A stretch of DNA of 20,124 nucleotides from assembly GCA_034437895.1 (NCBI GenBank), contig DAOTTO010000433.1, positions 1-20,124 of the forward strand, read 5' to 3'. The notes below the pieces were generated by a model that was not told the DNA's origin, did not search any database, and was given only the letters and a program-made list of their open reading frames with translations. Below, piece after piece: positions 13,691 to 20,124 of the stretch (its first letter is position 1; every line of letters begins with the position of its first letter). This DNA is from JANRLJ01 sp034437895 (GTDB lineage: Bacteria; Chloroflexota; Anaerolineae; Aggregatilineales; Phototrophicaceae). Both the position numbers and the translations under genes were made by a program.

Positions 13691-15943
13691 ATGACAGACG
13701 AATTCATCGGCAAGCAAATCGGCGGCTATGAGGTCTTGGATCGACTCGGCGTGGGTGGTATGGCGACTGTCTACCGCGTCCGGCAGAGTTCCATGAACCG
13801 CGTGGTCGCGCTCAAAATTTTGCCGCGCCATTTTATGCGCGACGATACCTATTTGCAGCGCTTTGACCGCGAGGTCAAGATTGTCGCGCAGCTTGAACAT
13901 CGTAACATCGTCCCCGTGTTCGATTATGGCGAATACGATGGACAGCCCTATATCGTCATGCGCTATATGTCCGGCGGGTCGGTGGATGATGTGCTGGCAC
14001 AGGGGCCGCTCTCGCTCGATATGATGTTGAGCATTACAGAACAAGTCGCGCCTGCGCTGGATTATGCCCACGCCAAAAATGTGCTGCATCGTGACCTGAA
14101 GCCGAGTAATGTGCTGATGGATGACGACGGCGGCGCGTATATCACCGATTTCGGCATCGCCCGTATCCTCGGCAGCAGCAAAGGTGAGACAATCACCACC
14201 CAAGGGGTGGTCGGTACACCAAGTTATATGTCGCCGGAACAAGCGCAAGGCCATACGCTCGACGGACGCAGCGATATTTATTCGCTCGGCGTGATGCTGT
14301 TCGAGATGGCAACCGGACGGCGGCCTTTCGAGAATGAAACGCCCTACAGCATCGCCGTCATGCAGGTGACGCAGCAGCCGCCCTCGCCGCGCACGGTAAA
14401 TCCTGCGATTTCAACCGCTATCGAACAAGTCATCCTGAAAGCGCTCAAGAAAAAGCCAGAAAATCGCTATCAGACCGCTGTTGAAATGGCGGAAGCGCTG
14501 AAAATGGCGATTGAACGCCCCGCCGCTGTCGGCTCAACGCTGGATACGCAGCCGAGCAACATCCGCGATATGCAAAATCAGCAGGAAGGCATGGGAGCGA
14601 CGCAGCCTGCGGGATACATGCCGCCACGTCCTCAGCCGCAAGTCGTCCTGCCACAAGCCGTCCCTTATCAGCCGATTTCGCCGCCACCACAGCAAGCAGT
14701 TTATCCCAACCTGCCGCCTACGTCCGGCAATCTACCTGGTGTGTATCGCCCACCCACTGAATCCGACATTCGCCGCCGCCGCAAACCACGCCGGGGCAAC
14801 TTCTGGGTGAGCGTGATTCTCGGCGGGATAATCGGCTGTGCGCTGTTGAGTGCCGTTGTCGTGGCGATGGCTTTTGCCGTGAGCAATTTTATCAATAATG
14901 ATACCGTCCCTACGAATGTGACGGATTCGAGCAGCGGCATCCGTCCGCTTGATGCGACCAGCGAGGCCGCACGGAATCAATTGATTCCCGGTGTCGTCCC
15001 CAACAGCACACCGCTTTATGTCAACGCCACCCCGATTCCGACACGTCCGCCGGAGGAAGCCGCCGCGCCCACGATCACACCCGATACCGAACTGGCGCAG
15101 ACCGTCGGCGAGGATGAACCGACGCGCTTTATTTACTTCGCCGAGCGCGAGGGAAATTACGACTTGTATCTGTTCAATCTAGCGGACAACAGCGAGTTCC
15201 GCGTGACCGAAAACGAAAATACCGACTCCTATCCAATGGCCTCGCCGGATGGGCAGCGCATCGCGTTTCAATCCAACCGCGATGGCGACTTCGACCTGTA
15301 TCTGATCGGCATCGACGGACGCGATTTGCAGCGGCTGACCGACAACGCCTTGATTGATCGTCTGCCTGCGTGGTCGCCGGATGGGAACTGGATCGTCTAT
15401 TCATCCGACACACGCGGCGACGGCAATTATGATATTTACCGGATGCGCGTCGATGGCGAAGGCACGATTGGCGAGGTGGATTTGCTCGTCAGCAACGGGC
15501 AGCGCAACAGCCGCGCCAATTACAGCGGCGACGGACGCTACATCACCTACACGACGGGCAATAAAGATGACGCGAATACGTGGGAAATCGCCGTGATGGA
15601 GGTCGAAACAGGCGAGATTCGCAACCTGACCGACAACACTGTGCGCGATTATTCGCCCACGTTCAGTCCTGACGGCGAAACGGTGCTGTTTGTGACCGAT
15701 GGCGAAGGCCGCGCCGCGATTGCGACTATTCCGTTTTCGGGCGGCGATGCAGGCGCTGATACGCGGGTGATTTATGACGGCAGCGGCTATGAATGGGGCG
15801 TAAGCTACAGCCCCGACGGGCAGTACGTCCTCTTTAACAGCGAACTCGACGGCGCATCAACTATCTACTTCATGCGCGCCGACGGCACCGAAGTCAGCGC
15901 CGTTCCCACTCTCGGCGGCTATTATCCCTCGTGGGTGCGATGA
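13691..15943 (+). CDS. Membrane Ser/Thr protein kinase with TolB-like propeller sensor domain
   Basis: 750 residues. The cytoplasmic kinase domain (about 13-270) is intact: glycine loop LGVGGMATVY at 19-28, ATP-binding K42 (VALKIL), catalytic loop HRDLKPSN with D135 and N140, DFG at 153-155, and an activation segment GTPSYMSPEQAQG. A Pro/Gln-rich linker (about 290-355) and a basic patch RRRRKPRR lead to one transmembrane segment at about 371-395. After a linker of low complexity, the C-terminus (about 475-750) carries five or six WD40-like PD40/TolB repeats with the signature SPDG.RIAFQSNRDGDFDLYL. This is the layout of PknB-type kinases with an external propeller, which should bind a ligand outside the membrane and control phosphorylation inside. 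Substrates are unknown. No phosphatase or FHA gene is adjacent. Confidence 0.94.
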   Translation: MTDEFIGKQIGGYEVLDRLGVGGMATVYRVRQSSMNRVVALKILPRHFMRDDTYLQRFDREVKIVAQLEHRNIVPVFDYGEYDGQPYIVMRYMSGGSVDDVLAQGPLSLDMMLSITEQVAPALDYAHAKNVLHRDLKPSNVLMDDDGGAYITDFGIARILGSSKGETITTQGVVGTPSYMSPEQAQGHTLDGRSDIYSLGVMLFEMATGRRPFENETPYSIAVMQVTQQPPSPRTVNPAISTAIEQVILKALKKKPENRYQTAVEMAEALKMAIERPAAVGSTLDTQPSNIRDMQNQQEGMGATQPAGYMPPRPQPQVVLPQAVPYQPISPPPQQAVYPNLPPTSGNLPGVYRPPTESDIRRRRKPRRGNFWVSVILGGIIGCALLSAVVVAMAFAVSNFINNDTVPTNVTDSSSGIRPLDATSEAARNQLIPGVVPNSTPLYVNATPIPTRPPEEAAAPTITPDTELAQTVGEDEPTRFIYFAEREGNYDLYLFNLADNSEFRVTENENTDSYPMASPDGQRIAFQSNRDGDFDLYLIGIDGRDLQRLTDNALIDRLPAWSPDGNWIVYSSDTRGDGNYDIYRMRVDGEGTIGEVDLLVSNGQRNSRANYSGDGRYITYTTGNKDDANTWEIAVMEVETGEIRNLTDNTVRDYSPTFSPDGETVLFVTDGEGRAAIATIPFSGGDAGADTRVIYDGSGYEWGVSYSPDGQYVLFNSELDGASTIYFMRADGTEVSAVPTLGGYYPSWVR

Positions 15944-16001
15944 CAAATCATCCAGTCTACCCTTAAGTTCAGCCGGAAATCCACATAGTTCGCAATTGAC
16001 C

Positions 16002-16024
16002 GCCATAGGCTAAAGCCCTACGGC
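16002..16024. repeat. Imperfect palindrome GCCATAGGCT/AGCCCTACGGC
   Basis: The two arms pair except for one mismatch and one extra base, with a 2-nt loop. It contains the CTAC end typical of the other GTAG palindromes. It is the first of several unrelated hairpins in the gene-free stretch 15944-16499, which has no credible coding frame. Confidence 0.5.
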
Positions 16025-16090
16025 TGCCAGGAACAAAGCGCACTGAAGGCGCTCCTATCCCTTACGGATTAACAATTAAATACGGCGATT

Positions 16091-16135
16091 GTAGGGACGT
16101 GCTACATCGCGTCCGCCGCGAAAATTGACGCGGAC
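16091..16135. repeat. GTAG-headed segment with nested short stems
   Basis: It begins GTAGGGACG. GGACG (16095-16099) can pair with CGTCC (16110-16114), or GTCCGC (16111-16116) with GCGGAC (16130-16135). It is weaker than the palindrome at 8458 but has the same GTAGG head. Confidence 0.45.
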
Positions 16136-16172
16136 AGCATGATATAGTTTGATAAATGAATATGGATATACG

Positions 16173-16231
16173 CGCCTTTTACCCCACCCCCCGACCCCCT
16201 CCCCGAACTCAAGGAGGGGGAGAAAAAGGCG
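16173..16231. repeat. 59-bp C/G-rich hairpin element
   Basis: Outer arms CGCCTTTT (16173-16180) and AAAAGGCG (16224-16231) are perfect. Inner arms CCCCCTCC (16195-16202) and GGAGGGGG (16213-16220) are also perfect, around a loop CCGAACTCAA. The C-rich arm resembles that of the 105-bp element, but the sequence does not align along its length. Confidence 0.7.
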
Positions 16232-16295
16232 TGACTTGCTCCCTCCCAGTGTACGGCTGTCGCTCGGCGGGCCGGAGTGGGTTATCCGCCTTAAT

Positions 16296-16484
16296 TTATT
16301 AACTCACGTTACGCAGACACCCAAATCACTCGACACTGGCAGTTCAAAACTGCCAGCTAAAGCGTTTGGAAACCCCTGAAGGGGTTAACGTAAAGATTCT
16401 TAACCTCTTTAGAGATTTCCAAAATTGCTCGGTAGCTCTGGGTTTTGAACCCGGAGCGGACGGCTGCGTAACGTCAGTTATTAA
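16296..16484. mobile_element. Putative MITE with 21-bp inverted termini
   Basis: The left end (16296-16316, beginning TTATTAACTCACGTTACGC) and the reverse complement of the right end (16464-16484) match at 19 of 21 positions, including an unbroken ACGTTACGCAG. The 189-bp interior has no reading frame but several hairpins: CTGGCAGTT/AACTGCCAG (16336-16356), and TTTGGAAA (16365-16372) with TTTCCAAA (16416-16423) enclosing CCCC-TGAA-GGGG and CTCTTTAGAG. A further stem, CTCTGGGTT/AACCCGGAG (one G-T pair), lies at 16436-16456. TTAA is found at or beside both ends, so a TTAA or TA target duplication is possible. The right end stops 5 nt before the ribosome-binding site of the sulfurtransferase gene. 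No transposase is nearby. Confidence 0.6.
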
Positions 16485-16499
16485 CGCACGGAGGGTTTT

Positions 16500-17339
16500 G
16501 TGAATCCGATTGTGAACACCGCATGGCTGGCTGAACATCTGACCGACGGCGATCTCCGCATCGTCGATATTCGCGGGCATGTCGCCCCGCCGACGGATCC
16601 GCATCCCCATTATTTCGCCCATCGTGCCGAATACGAGCAAAGCCACCTGCCCGGCGCAGTTTTTGTGGATTGGGTGCGCGACATCACCGACCCCGCCAGC
16701 CCGAATGCGTCGCAAATCGCCACGCCGGAAGCGTATGCCGCCTTCATGAGCAGCCTCGGCATCGGGGATGATACGCTGGTCGTCGCGTATGATGACGCGG
16801 GGGCGATGTTCGCGGCGCGGCTGTGGTGGACACTCACTTATTACGGTCACGACAAAGTAGTCATTTTAGACGGCGGTTGGCAAAAATGGACAGGCGAAGG
16901 CCGCCCTGTGACGACGGAAATCCCGCAATTCCCTCCCGCGACTTTTACCCCGCACATCAATCCTGCCATCCGCCGGACGATTGATGAGGTCGCCGCCGCG
17001 CCATCCGACACAAAACTGATCGACGTGCGGACACCCGCCGAATACACAGGTGAGGCTTCCCGCGCCCAACGCAGCGGACACATCCCCGGCGCGATCAACC
17101 TGCCGCGTGGCGTGTTGGTCAATGCCGACGGAACGTTCCCCACACCGGAAGCCCTCCGCGCCCGTTTCGCCGAAATCGGCCTGATCGACGATGCTAGCGA
17201 CGTGGTGCTGTATTGCAACGGCGGAGTCTCGGCCAGCTACGGCCTGCTGGCGCTGAAACTGGCGGGATTTGAAAACGGCGCGGTCTATGATGGCTCATGG
17301 AAAGAATGGGGCAACGACCCGACCCGCCCGATTGCCTAG
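16500..17339 (+). CDS. Thiosulfate/3-mercaptopyruvate sulfurtransferase (tandem rhodanese)
   Basis: 279 residues starting at GTG, with GGAGG (16490-16494) 5 nt upstream. It has two rhodanese domains. The first (about 5-130: WLAEHLTDGDLRIVDIRG, HLPGAVFVDWVRDI) lacks an active-site cysteine, as usual. The second (about 150-279: LIDVRTPAEYTGE, GHIPGAINLPRG) has the active site C239 in YCNGGVSAS, a loop of the CxxGVxA type seen in this class. It transfers sulfane sulfur from thiosulfate or 3-mercaptopyruvate to cyanide or thiols, in the cytoplasm since no signal peptide is seen. Length is normal for the SseA/rhodanese family; the donor substrate cannot be decided from sequence. The gene stands alone, convergent with the STAND ATPase gene 22 nt downstream. 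Confidence 0.93.
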   Translation: MNPIVNTAWLAEHLTDGDLRIVDIRGHVAPPTDPHPHYFAHRAEYEQSHLPGAVFVDWVRDITDPASPNASQIATPEAYAAFMSSLGIGDDTLVVAYDDAGAMFAARLWWTLTYYGHDKVVILDGGWQKWTGEGRPVTTEIPQFPPATFTPHINPAIRRTIDEVAAAPSDTKLIDVRTPAEYTGEASRAQRSGHIPGAINLPRGVLVNADGTFPTPEALRARFAEIGLIDDASDVVLYCNGGVSASYGLLALKLAGFENGAVYDGSWKEWGNDPTRPIA

Positions 17340-17361
17340 AGGATCAGTCCGAAAAAATTGC

Positions 17362-19497
17362 CTATGAAGGGGCATCCCCGCTTGCATTATTTTCACGCAG
17401 GCGATCCAAGCGCGCATACAAGCCAGCAATTTCCTGCTGCGAAATGATGCGGCGGATTTCGGCGCTTTCCGGCGCGGCAAGATGCTGCTCTAACTGCGTG
17501 AGATATTCCTGTGCCTTAACCGCTTGATTGAGGTCTAAGACCGCTGAAATTAAGCCCAGCAGCGCGTAGGCGCGGCCAAGCCGATCCCCCACCGCCGCAC
17601 TCTCCGCCAGCCCTTCCATAAAGCGCGCTTCCGCCTCCCCGTAGCGCCCCTGCAACCGCAGCACCTCGCCCAAGCCCCGCAGCGCGTTGGCGCGGCCAAG
17701 CCGATCCCCCTCACTCTCCGCCAGCCCTTCCATCAAGCGCGCTTCCGCCTCCCCGTAGCGCCCCTGAAACCGCAGCACCTCGCCCAAGCCCAGCAGCGCG
17801 TTGGCGCGGCCAAGCCGATCCCCCTCACTCTCCGCCAGCCATTCCATAAAGGGCGCTTCCGCCTCCCCGTAGCGCCCCTGCAACAGCAGCACCTCGCCCA
17901 AGCCCAGCAGCGCGGTGGCGCGGTAAGCGCTGGTTTCAGCCGATTGAATTTGCAACCGCAGCCGAAGTTCCTGTGGCACAAACGTGCTTTGGATGACCTG
18001 CTGGGTCAGCACTTTGATTTGTTCCTGATGGGCTGGCGTGATGTGTGGGTCTTGGGCGAGTGTCAGCAGCGGCGTTAAAAGACTGCCGTTTTGTAATAAA
18101 AGCCCGCTTTGGATCTGTGCGATTTGTAGGTCGATGGCATAAAGCTGCGGTATTTGCCGCCCTGTAAGCGCGGTTAGGATAGTGATTACCTGCTGCTTGT
18201 CGGCAGCCTCTAACGCGCTTTGCCAAAAATGCAGCACGGTCTCCCAATCTTCAATCGCAAGCAGATGGTAGATGGCCTCGCTGTAGCGCTGCGCTTGTAT
18301 AAAGTAATCGGCGGCGGAGCGGTGGAGTGCTTTTAATACGTCTGGTCGTTCATTTACCAGTTCACGCAGCAGCAGGTCGCGCAAGGTCGGATGGGGATGG
18401 CCGGAATCCAGAAAAGAGCGTTCACGCAGCCGCATTAACGCCGCGTGGATGTCCGCCCCTGCCCCCATGAGATCGCGGATAGGTTCCACACCAAATAAAA
18501 CAGTTTGGAGCTGTTCGGTGTTTTCCCAACGTTGCAGCACACAGCCATAGGTCAGGAGATGCTTTTCTGTGGTGGAATCGGGCATCCGTTTGAGAATGCC
18601 CCGTACTAGATAATCGCCTACAAGATGATCGGCGACCTTATCCGGGACTAAATCGGCGGGATTAGTATCGGGCATACTTTTGATGAGTTCCGCCGCGAGG
18701 CAGATACAACGCGGAATACCACGCGCGATTTGAAGTATGGAAGCGATAGCCGTATGATCGAAAATCTGAAAACGGGATGAAAGCAACTGTCGCGCAGCCG
18801 CCTCATCAATGCGATTGAGCGGCTCGGTCAGTAATTTGTCGATCCTCTCCTGTCCGCCAGCAATCAACAGCAGATATTCCTGAAACATCAAATCGCCAAG
18901 CTGCTTTAGCCAGTCAATTACGGCGGGCGGCGCAAGTTCTAATGTATCGACCAGCACAACAACCAGCGGACGGCGCAGGGCGGTGTATTGTTTGGATACA
19001 AGTGGCGTGATAGGCAGTTTAGCAATCCCCAGCTTGAATTGCCCGACAGCCTCATTTAGCTGAGATGGGGCGATACTGCCCGGATAAATAGGAGCCATAT
19101 TCCTAACGCCGGAGATGGTCGATGCACGGGCATCAATCTTGATTTCCTGTTTCACGGAGATATTTATTTGCAAAGCAGCACGGACTTTTTGCAGCGGACT
19201 TTCTGTGTGATTACGTTTAAATAGCCCGGTACGCTGTGTGGTCGCTCCGGTGGCTTCCAGTTGATCTAACAAATTAGTAAAGGCTGCCGCCGGATCACGC
19301 AGCGACGAATCGGCAAAGTCCAGCCGTGCGACATAAGGGGTAAAACTTTTTTCCTTGATCTGCTGCTCAAACAGGTCAAGGACGGTTGTTTTCCCAAGCC
19401 CCGACATGCCATAATAACCGATCACGCCGCCTGTGTAGCGTGATAAGGCTGACCAAAGTCTGCGTTGTTCGTCCTCTCGGCCAAAAATGCCGTTCAT
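17362..19497 (-). CDS. STAND-type ATPase with C-terminal TPR repeats
   Basis: 711 residues. Walker A is GMSGLGKTT at 30-38, Walker B is VVVLVDTLE at 179-187 (D184), then a sensor-like LLIAGGQERI (210-219) and the STAND GxP motif GIPRC at 260-264. The ATPase is followed by a helical region and then TPRs from about 515, three or four of them 38-40 residues long and nearly identical (LGLGEVLxxQGRYGEAEARFMEG). Between Walker A and B is an unusual segment ISVKQEIKIDARASTISG (about 113-130) resembling the tail of the neighbouring small membrane protein. STAND ATPases with repeats usually act as ligand-triggered oligomerising switches. There is no recognisable N-terminal effector domain: the ATPase starts at residue 1, so the effector is probably the partner gene at 19494-19745. 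Translation is coupled to that gene by an ATGA overlap. Confidence 0.88.
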   Translation of the reverse strand: MNGIFGREDEQRRLWSALSRYTGGVIGYYGMSGLGKTTVLDLFEQQIKEKSFTPYVARLDFADSSLRDPAAAFTNLLDQLEATGATTQRTGLFKRNHTESPLQKVRAALQINISVKQEIKIDARASTISGVRNMAPIYPGSIAPSQLNEAVGQFKLGIAKLPITPLVSKQYTALRRPLVVVLVDTLELAPPAVIDWLKQLGDLMFQEYLLLIAGGQERIDKLLTEPLNRIDEAAARQLLSSRFQIFDHTAIASILQIARGIPRCICLAAELIKSMPDTNPADLVPDKVADHLVGDYLVRGILKRMPDSTTEKHLLTYGCVLQRWENTEQLQTVLFGVEPIRDLMGAGADIHAALMRLRERSFLDSGHPHPTLRDLLLRELVNERPDVLKALHRSAADYFIQAQRYSEAIYHLLAIEDWETVLHFWQSALEAADKQQVITILTALTGRQIPQLYAIDLQIAQIQSGLLLQNGSLLTPLLTLAQDPHITPAHQEQIKVLTQQVIQSTFVPQELRLRLQIQSAETSAYRATALLGLGEVLLLQGRYGEAEAPFMEWLAESEGDRLGRANALLGLGEVLRFQGRYGEAEARLMEGLAESEGDRLGRANALRGLGEVLRLQGRYGEAEARFMEGLAESAAVGDRLGRAYALLGLISAVLDLNQAVKAQEYLTQLEQHLAAPESAEIRRIISQQEIAGLYARLDRLRENNASGDAPS
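17560..17935. repeat. Near-identical 114/120-bp tandem repeats coding for TPRs
   Basis: The CCGATCCCCC block recurs at 17581, 17701 and 17815, with spacings of 120 and 114 bp. The first unit carries two extra codons (ESAAVGDRL versus ESEGDRL). DNA identity between units is very high, and a partial fourth unit extends to about 17935. Units this similar can gain or lose copies by recombination and are prone to assembly collapse. Confidence 0.85.
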
Positions 19498-19745
19498 TTT
19501 TTAATATTTTTCGTGCCTTCGACAGTTGACCCATTGTCAGCTTCAATGTCGATCTTTCCGTCCTCATTTACGGTTTCTGTTACGGTTGACTCTTTAGCAC
19601 GGATTTTTGTGCTGGTGTTGTAGCCTTCAACAGTGCTTTCTGCCTTCCAGAAGCGAAACACCCATCGACGCATGTCGCTGTTGACGACCATCAGCGCAAT
19701 AACGAGCAGCAGAACAAGGATCACAATTATCCCTAGATTATCCAT
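19494..19745 (-). CDS. Small single-span membrane protein paired with STAND ATPase
   Basis: 83 residues. A hydrophobic segment at about 5-22 (LGIIVILVLLLVIALMVV) is followed by SDMRRWVFRFWK, so the tail is probably cytoplasmic. The tail (35-83) contains three spaced STV motifs: AESTVEG (35-41), KESTVTE (51-57) and NGSTVEG (71-77), alternating with KIRA and KIDIEA. Such strand-turn spacing suggests a small beta-solenoid or amyloid-like element. KIDIEA...STVEGTKN (64-80) matches KIDARASTISGVRN (120-133) in the ATPase. The start follows TAAGGAG with about 8 nt spacing; the stop overlaps the ATPase start as ATGA. By analogy with two-gene STAND systems it may be a membrane effector or anchor triggered by the ATPase; this is inference. 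An AT-rich leader (19746-19875) precedes it, with no clear -35/-10 pair. Confidence 0.8.
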   Translation of the reverse strand: MDNLGIIVILVLLLVIALMVVNSDMRRWVFRFWKAESTVEGYNTSTKIRAKESTVTETVNEDGKIDIEADNGSTVEGTKNIKK

Positions 19746-19875
19746 GACGCTTACTCCTTAAATTTTGCTTATTAGTATGATCTTTAGATAAATATAACAC
19801 AGAATACTTTTGGGTGCTGACGACTATAAAACAAGCCACAAATTAAAACATTTGTAAGTTGGTTTAACCAAATTA

Positions 19876-20124
19876 TTAAGGTCGCCACACGGGGAAGCGC
19901 TCATCAAATGGGGTGTGTGTCAGGCGGCGGATTTGTCCCGTCGTTACCTCGACGCGGTAGAGGTCATCCTGTCCGGCGCGATCTGACGAAAAAACGACCC
20001 ACGCGCCATCCGGCAGCCACGCGGGTGAAAGATCGTTGGCGCTGCCGCTGGTGATCTGCTGCATCCCGGCAGTCCCATCCGCCGGAAGCAGATATAAATT
20101 AAAATCCCCACGTTCCGGCGACGA
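19876..20124 (-). CDS. TolB/PD40-like beta-propeller protein, C-terminal end (5' part outside window)
   Basis: Frame open from the right edge to the TAA at 19876-19878; 82 residues are visible. It contains two PD40-type repeats: LYLLPADGTAGMQQITSGSANDLSPAWLPDG and WVVFSSDRAGQDDLYRVEVTTGQIRRLTHTPFDERFPVWRP, with the usual SPAW.PDG..VVFSSDR pattern. It closely resembles the propeller of the Ser/Thr kinase at 13691, so the complete protein may be another kinase-propeller fusion or a secreted propeller. It is on the same strand as, and 130 nt upstream of, the small membrane protein gene. Confidence 0.85.
   Translation of the reverse strand, partial: SSPERGDFNLYLLPADGTAGMQQITSGSANDLSPAWLPDGAWVVFSSDRAGQDDLYRVEVTTGQIRRLTHTPFDERFPVWRP

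Noticed and set aside
13616..14254. 212-codon minus-strand frame opposite the kinase domain
   Set aside because: Histidine- and isoleucine-rich shadow of the kinase gene, whose catalytic motifs are intact on the plus strand.
16344..16850. 168-codon minus-strand frame spanning the MITE and sulfurtransferase start
   Set aside because: Crosses a repeat element and a well-supported gene in antisense; no motif seen.

Overview
The window looks like part of a Chloroflexota chromosome, probably Anaerolineae-like. This is an inference from gene content: a Tat-exported DUF1800/DUF1501 pair, a Pkn-type Ser/Thr kinase fused to a TolB-like propeller, STAND-TPR and TIR-TPR proteins, and gene-poor gaps full of short dispersed palindromes and 7-bp repeats. 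I saw no rRNA, tRNA, CRISPR array or transposase gene.

Left region (1-3126). One long minus-strand gene runs off the left edge. It is an N6-adenine DNA methyltransferase with FACGTG and NPPF motifs and a possible PD-(D/E)xK-like nuclease segment at its N-terminus, so it is probably a single-chain restriction-modification enzyme. It is divergent from the next gene across an intergenic region with a clear inverted repeat.

Centre left (3127-11307). All genes here are on the plus strand: DUF1800 and DUF1501 Tat substrates, a secreted protein with PepSY-like repeats, an OmpR-family response regulator, a membrane histidine kinase and a lipoprotein with a helical-repeat C-terminus. The larger gaps are filled with dispersed elements: heptameric tracts, GTAG-headed palindromes and a 105-bp palindromic element. 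A second copy of the 105-bp element lies in frame inside the 5' end of the lipoprotein gene.

Centre (11308-13690). A TIR-TPR protein with a good sigma70-type promoter is followed by a small helical protein. Convergent to these is a two-gene operon of an 82-residue protein and an HNH nuclease, overlapping by ATGA, with a palindrome over its upstream region.

Right region (13691-20124). A Ser/Thr kinase with a TolB-like sensor domain is followed by a 556-bp gap holding several hairpins and a putative 189-bp MITE, then a tandem-rhodanese sulfurtransferase. On the minus strand are a small single-span membrane protein and a STAND-type ATPase with TPRs, coupled by ATGA. These two share a short KID..A..ST(V/I).G..N motif, the pattern expected of a partner-recognition or amyloid-like signalling motif. 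They are the best candidate here for an undescribed conflict or signalling module. The right edge cuts a second TolB-like protein.
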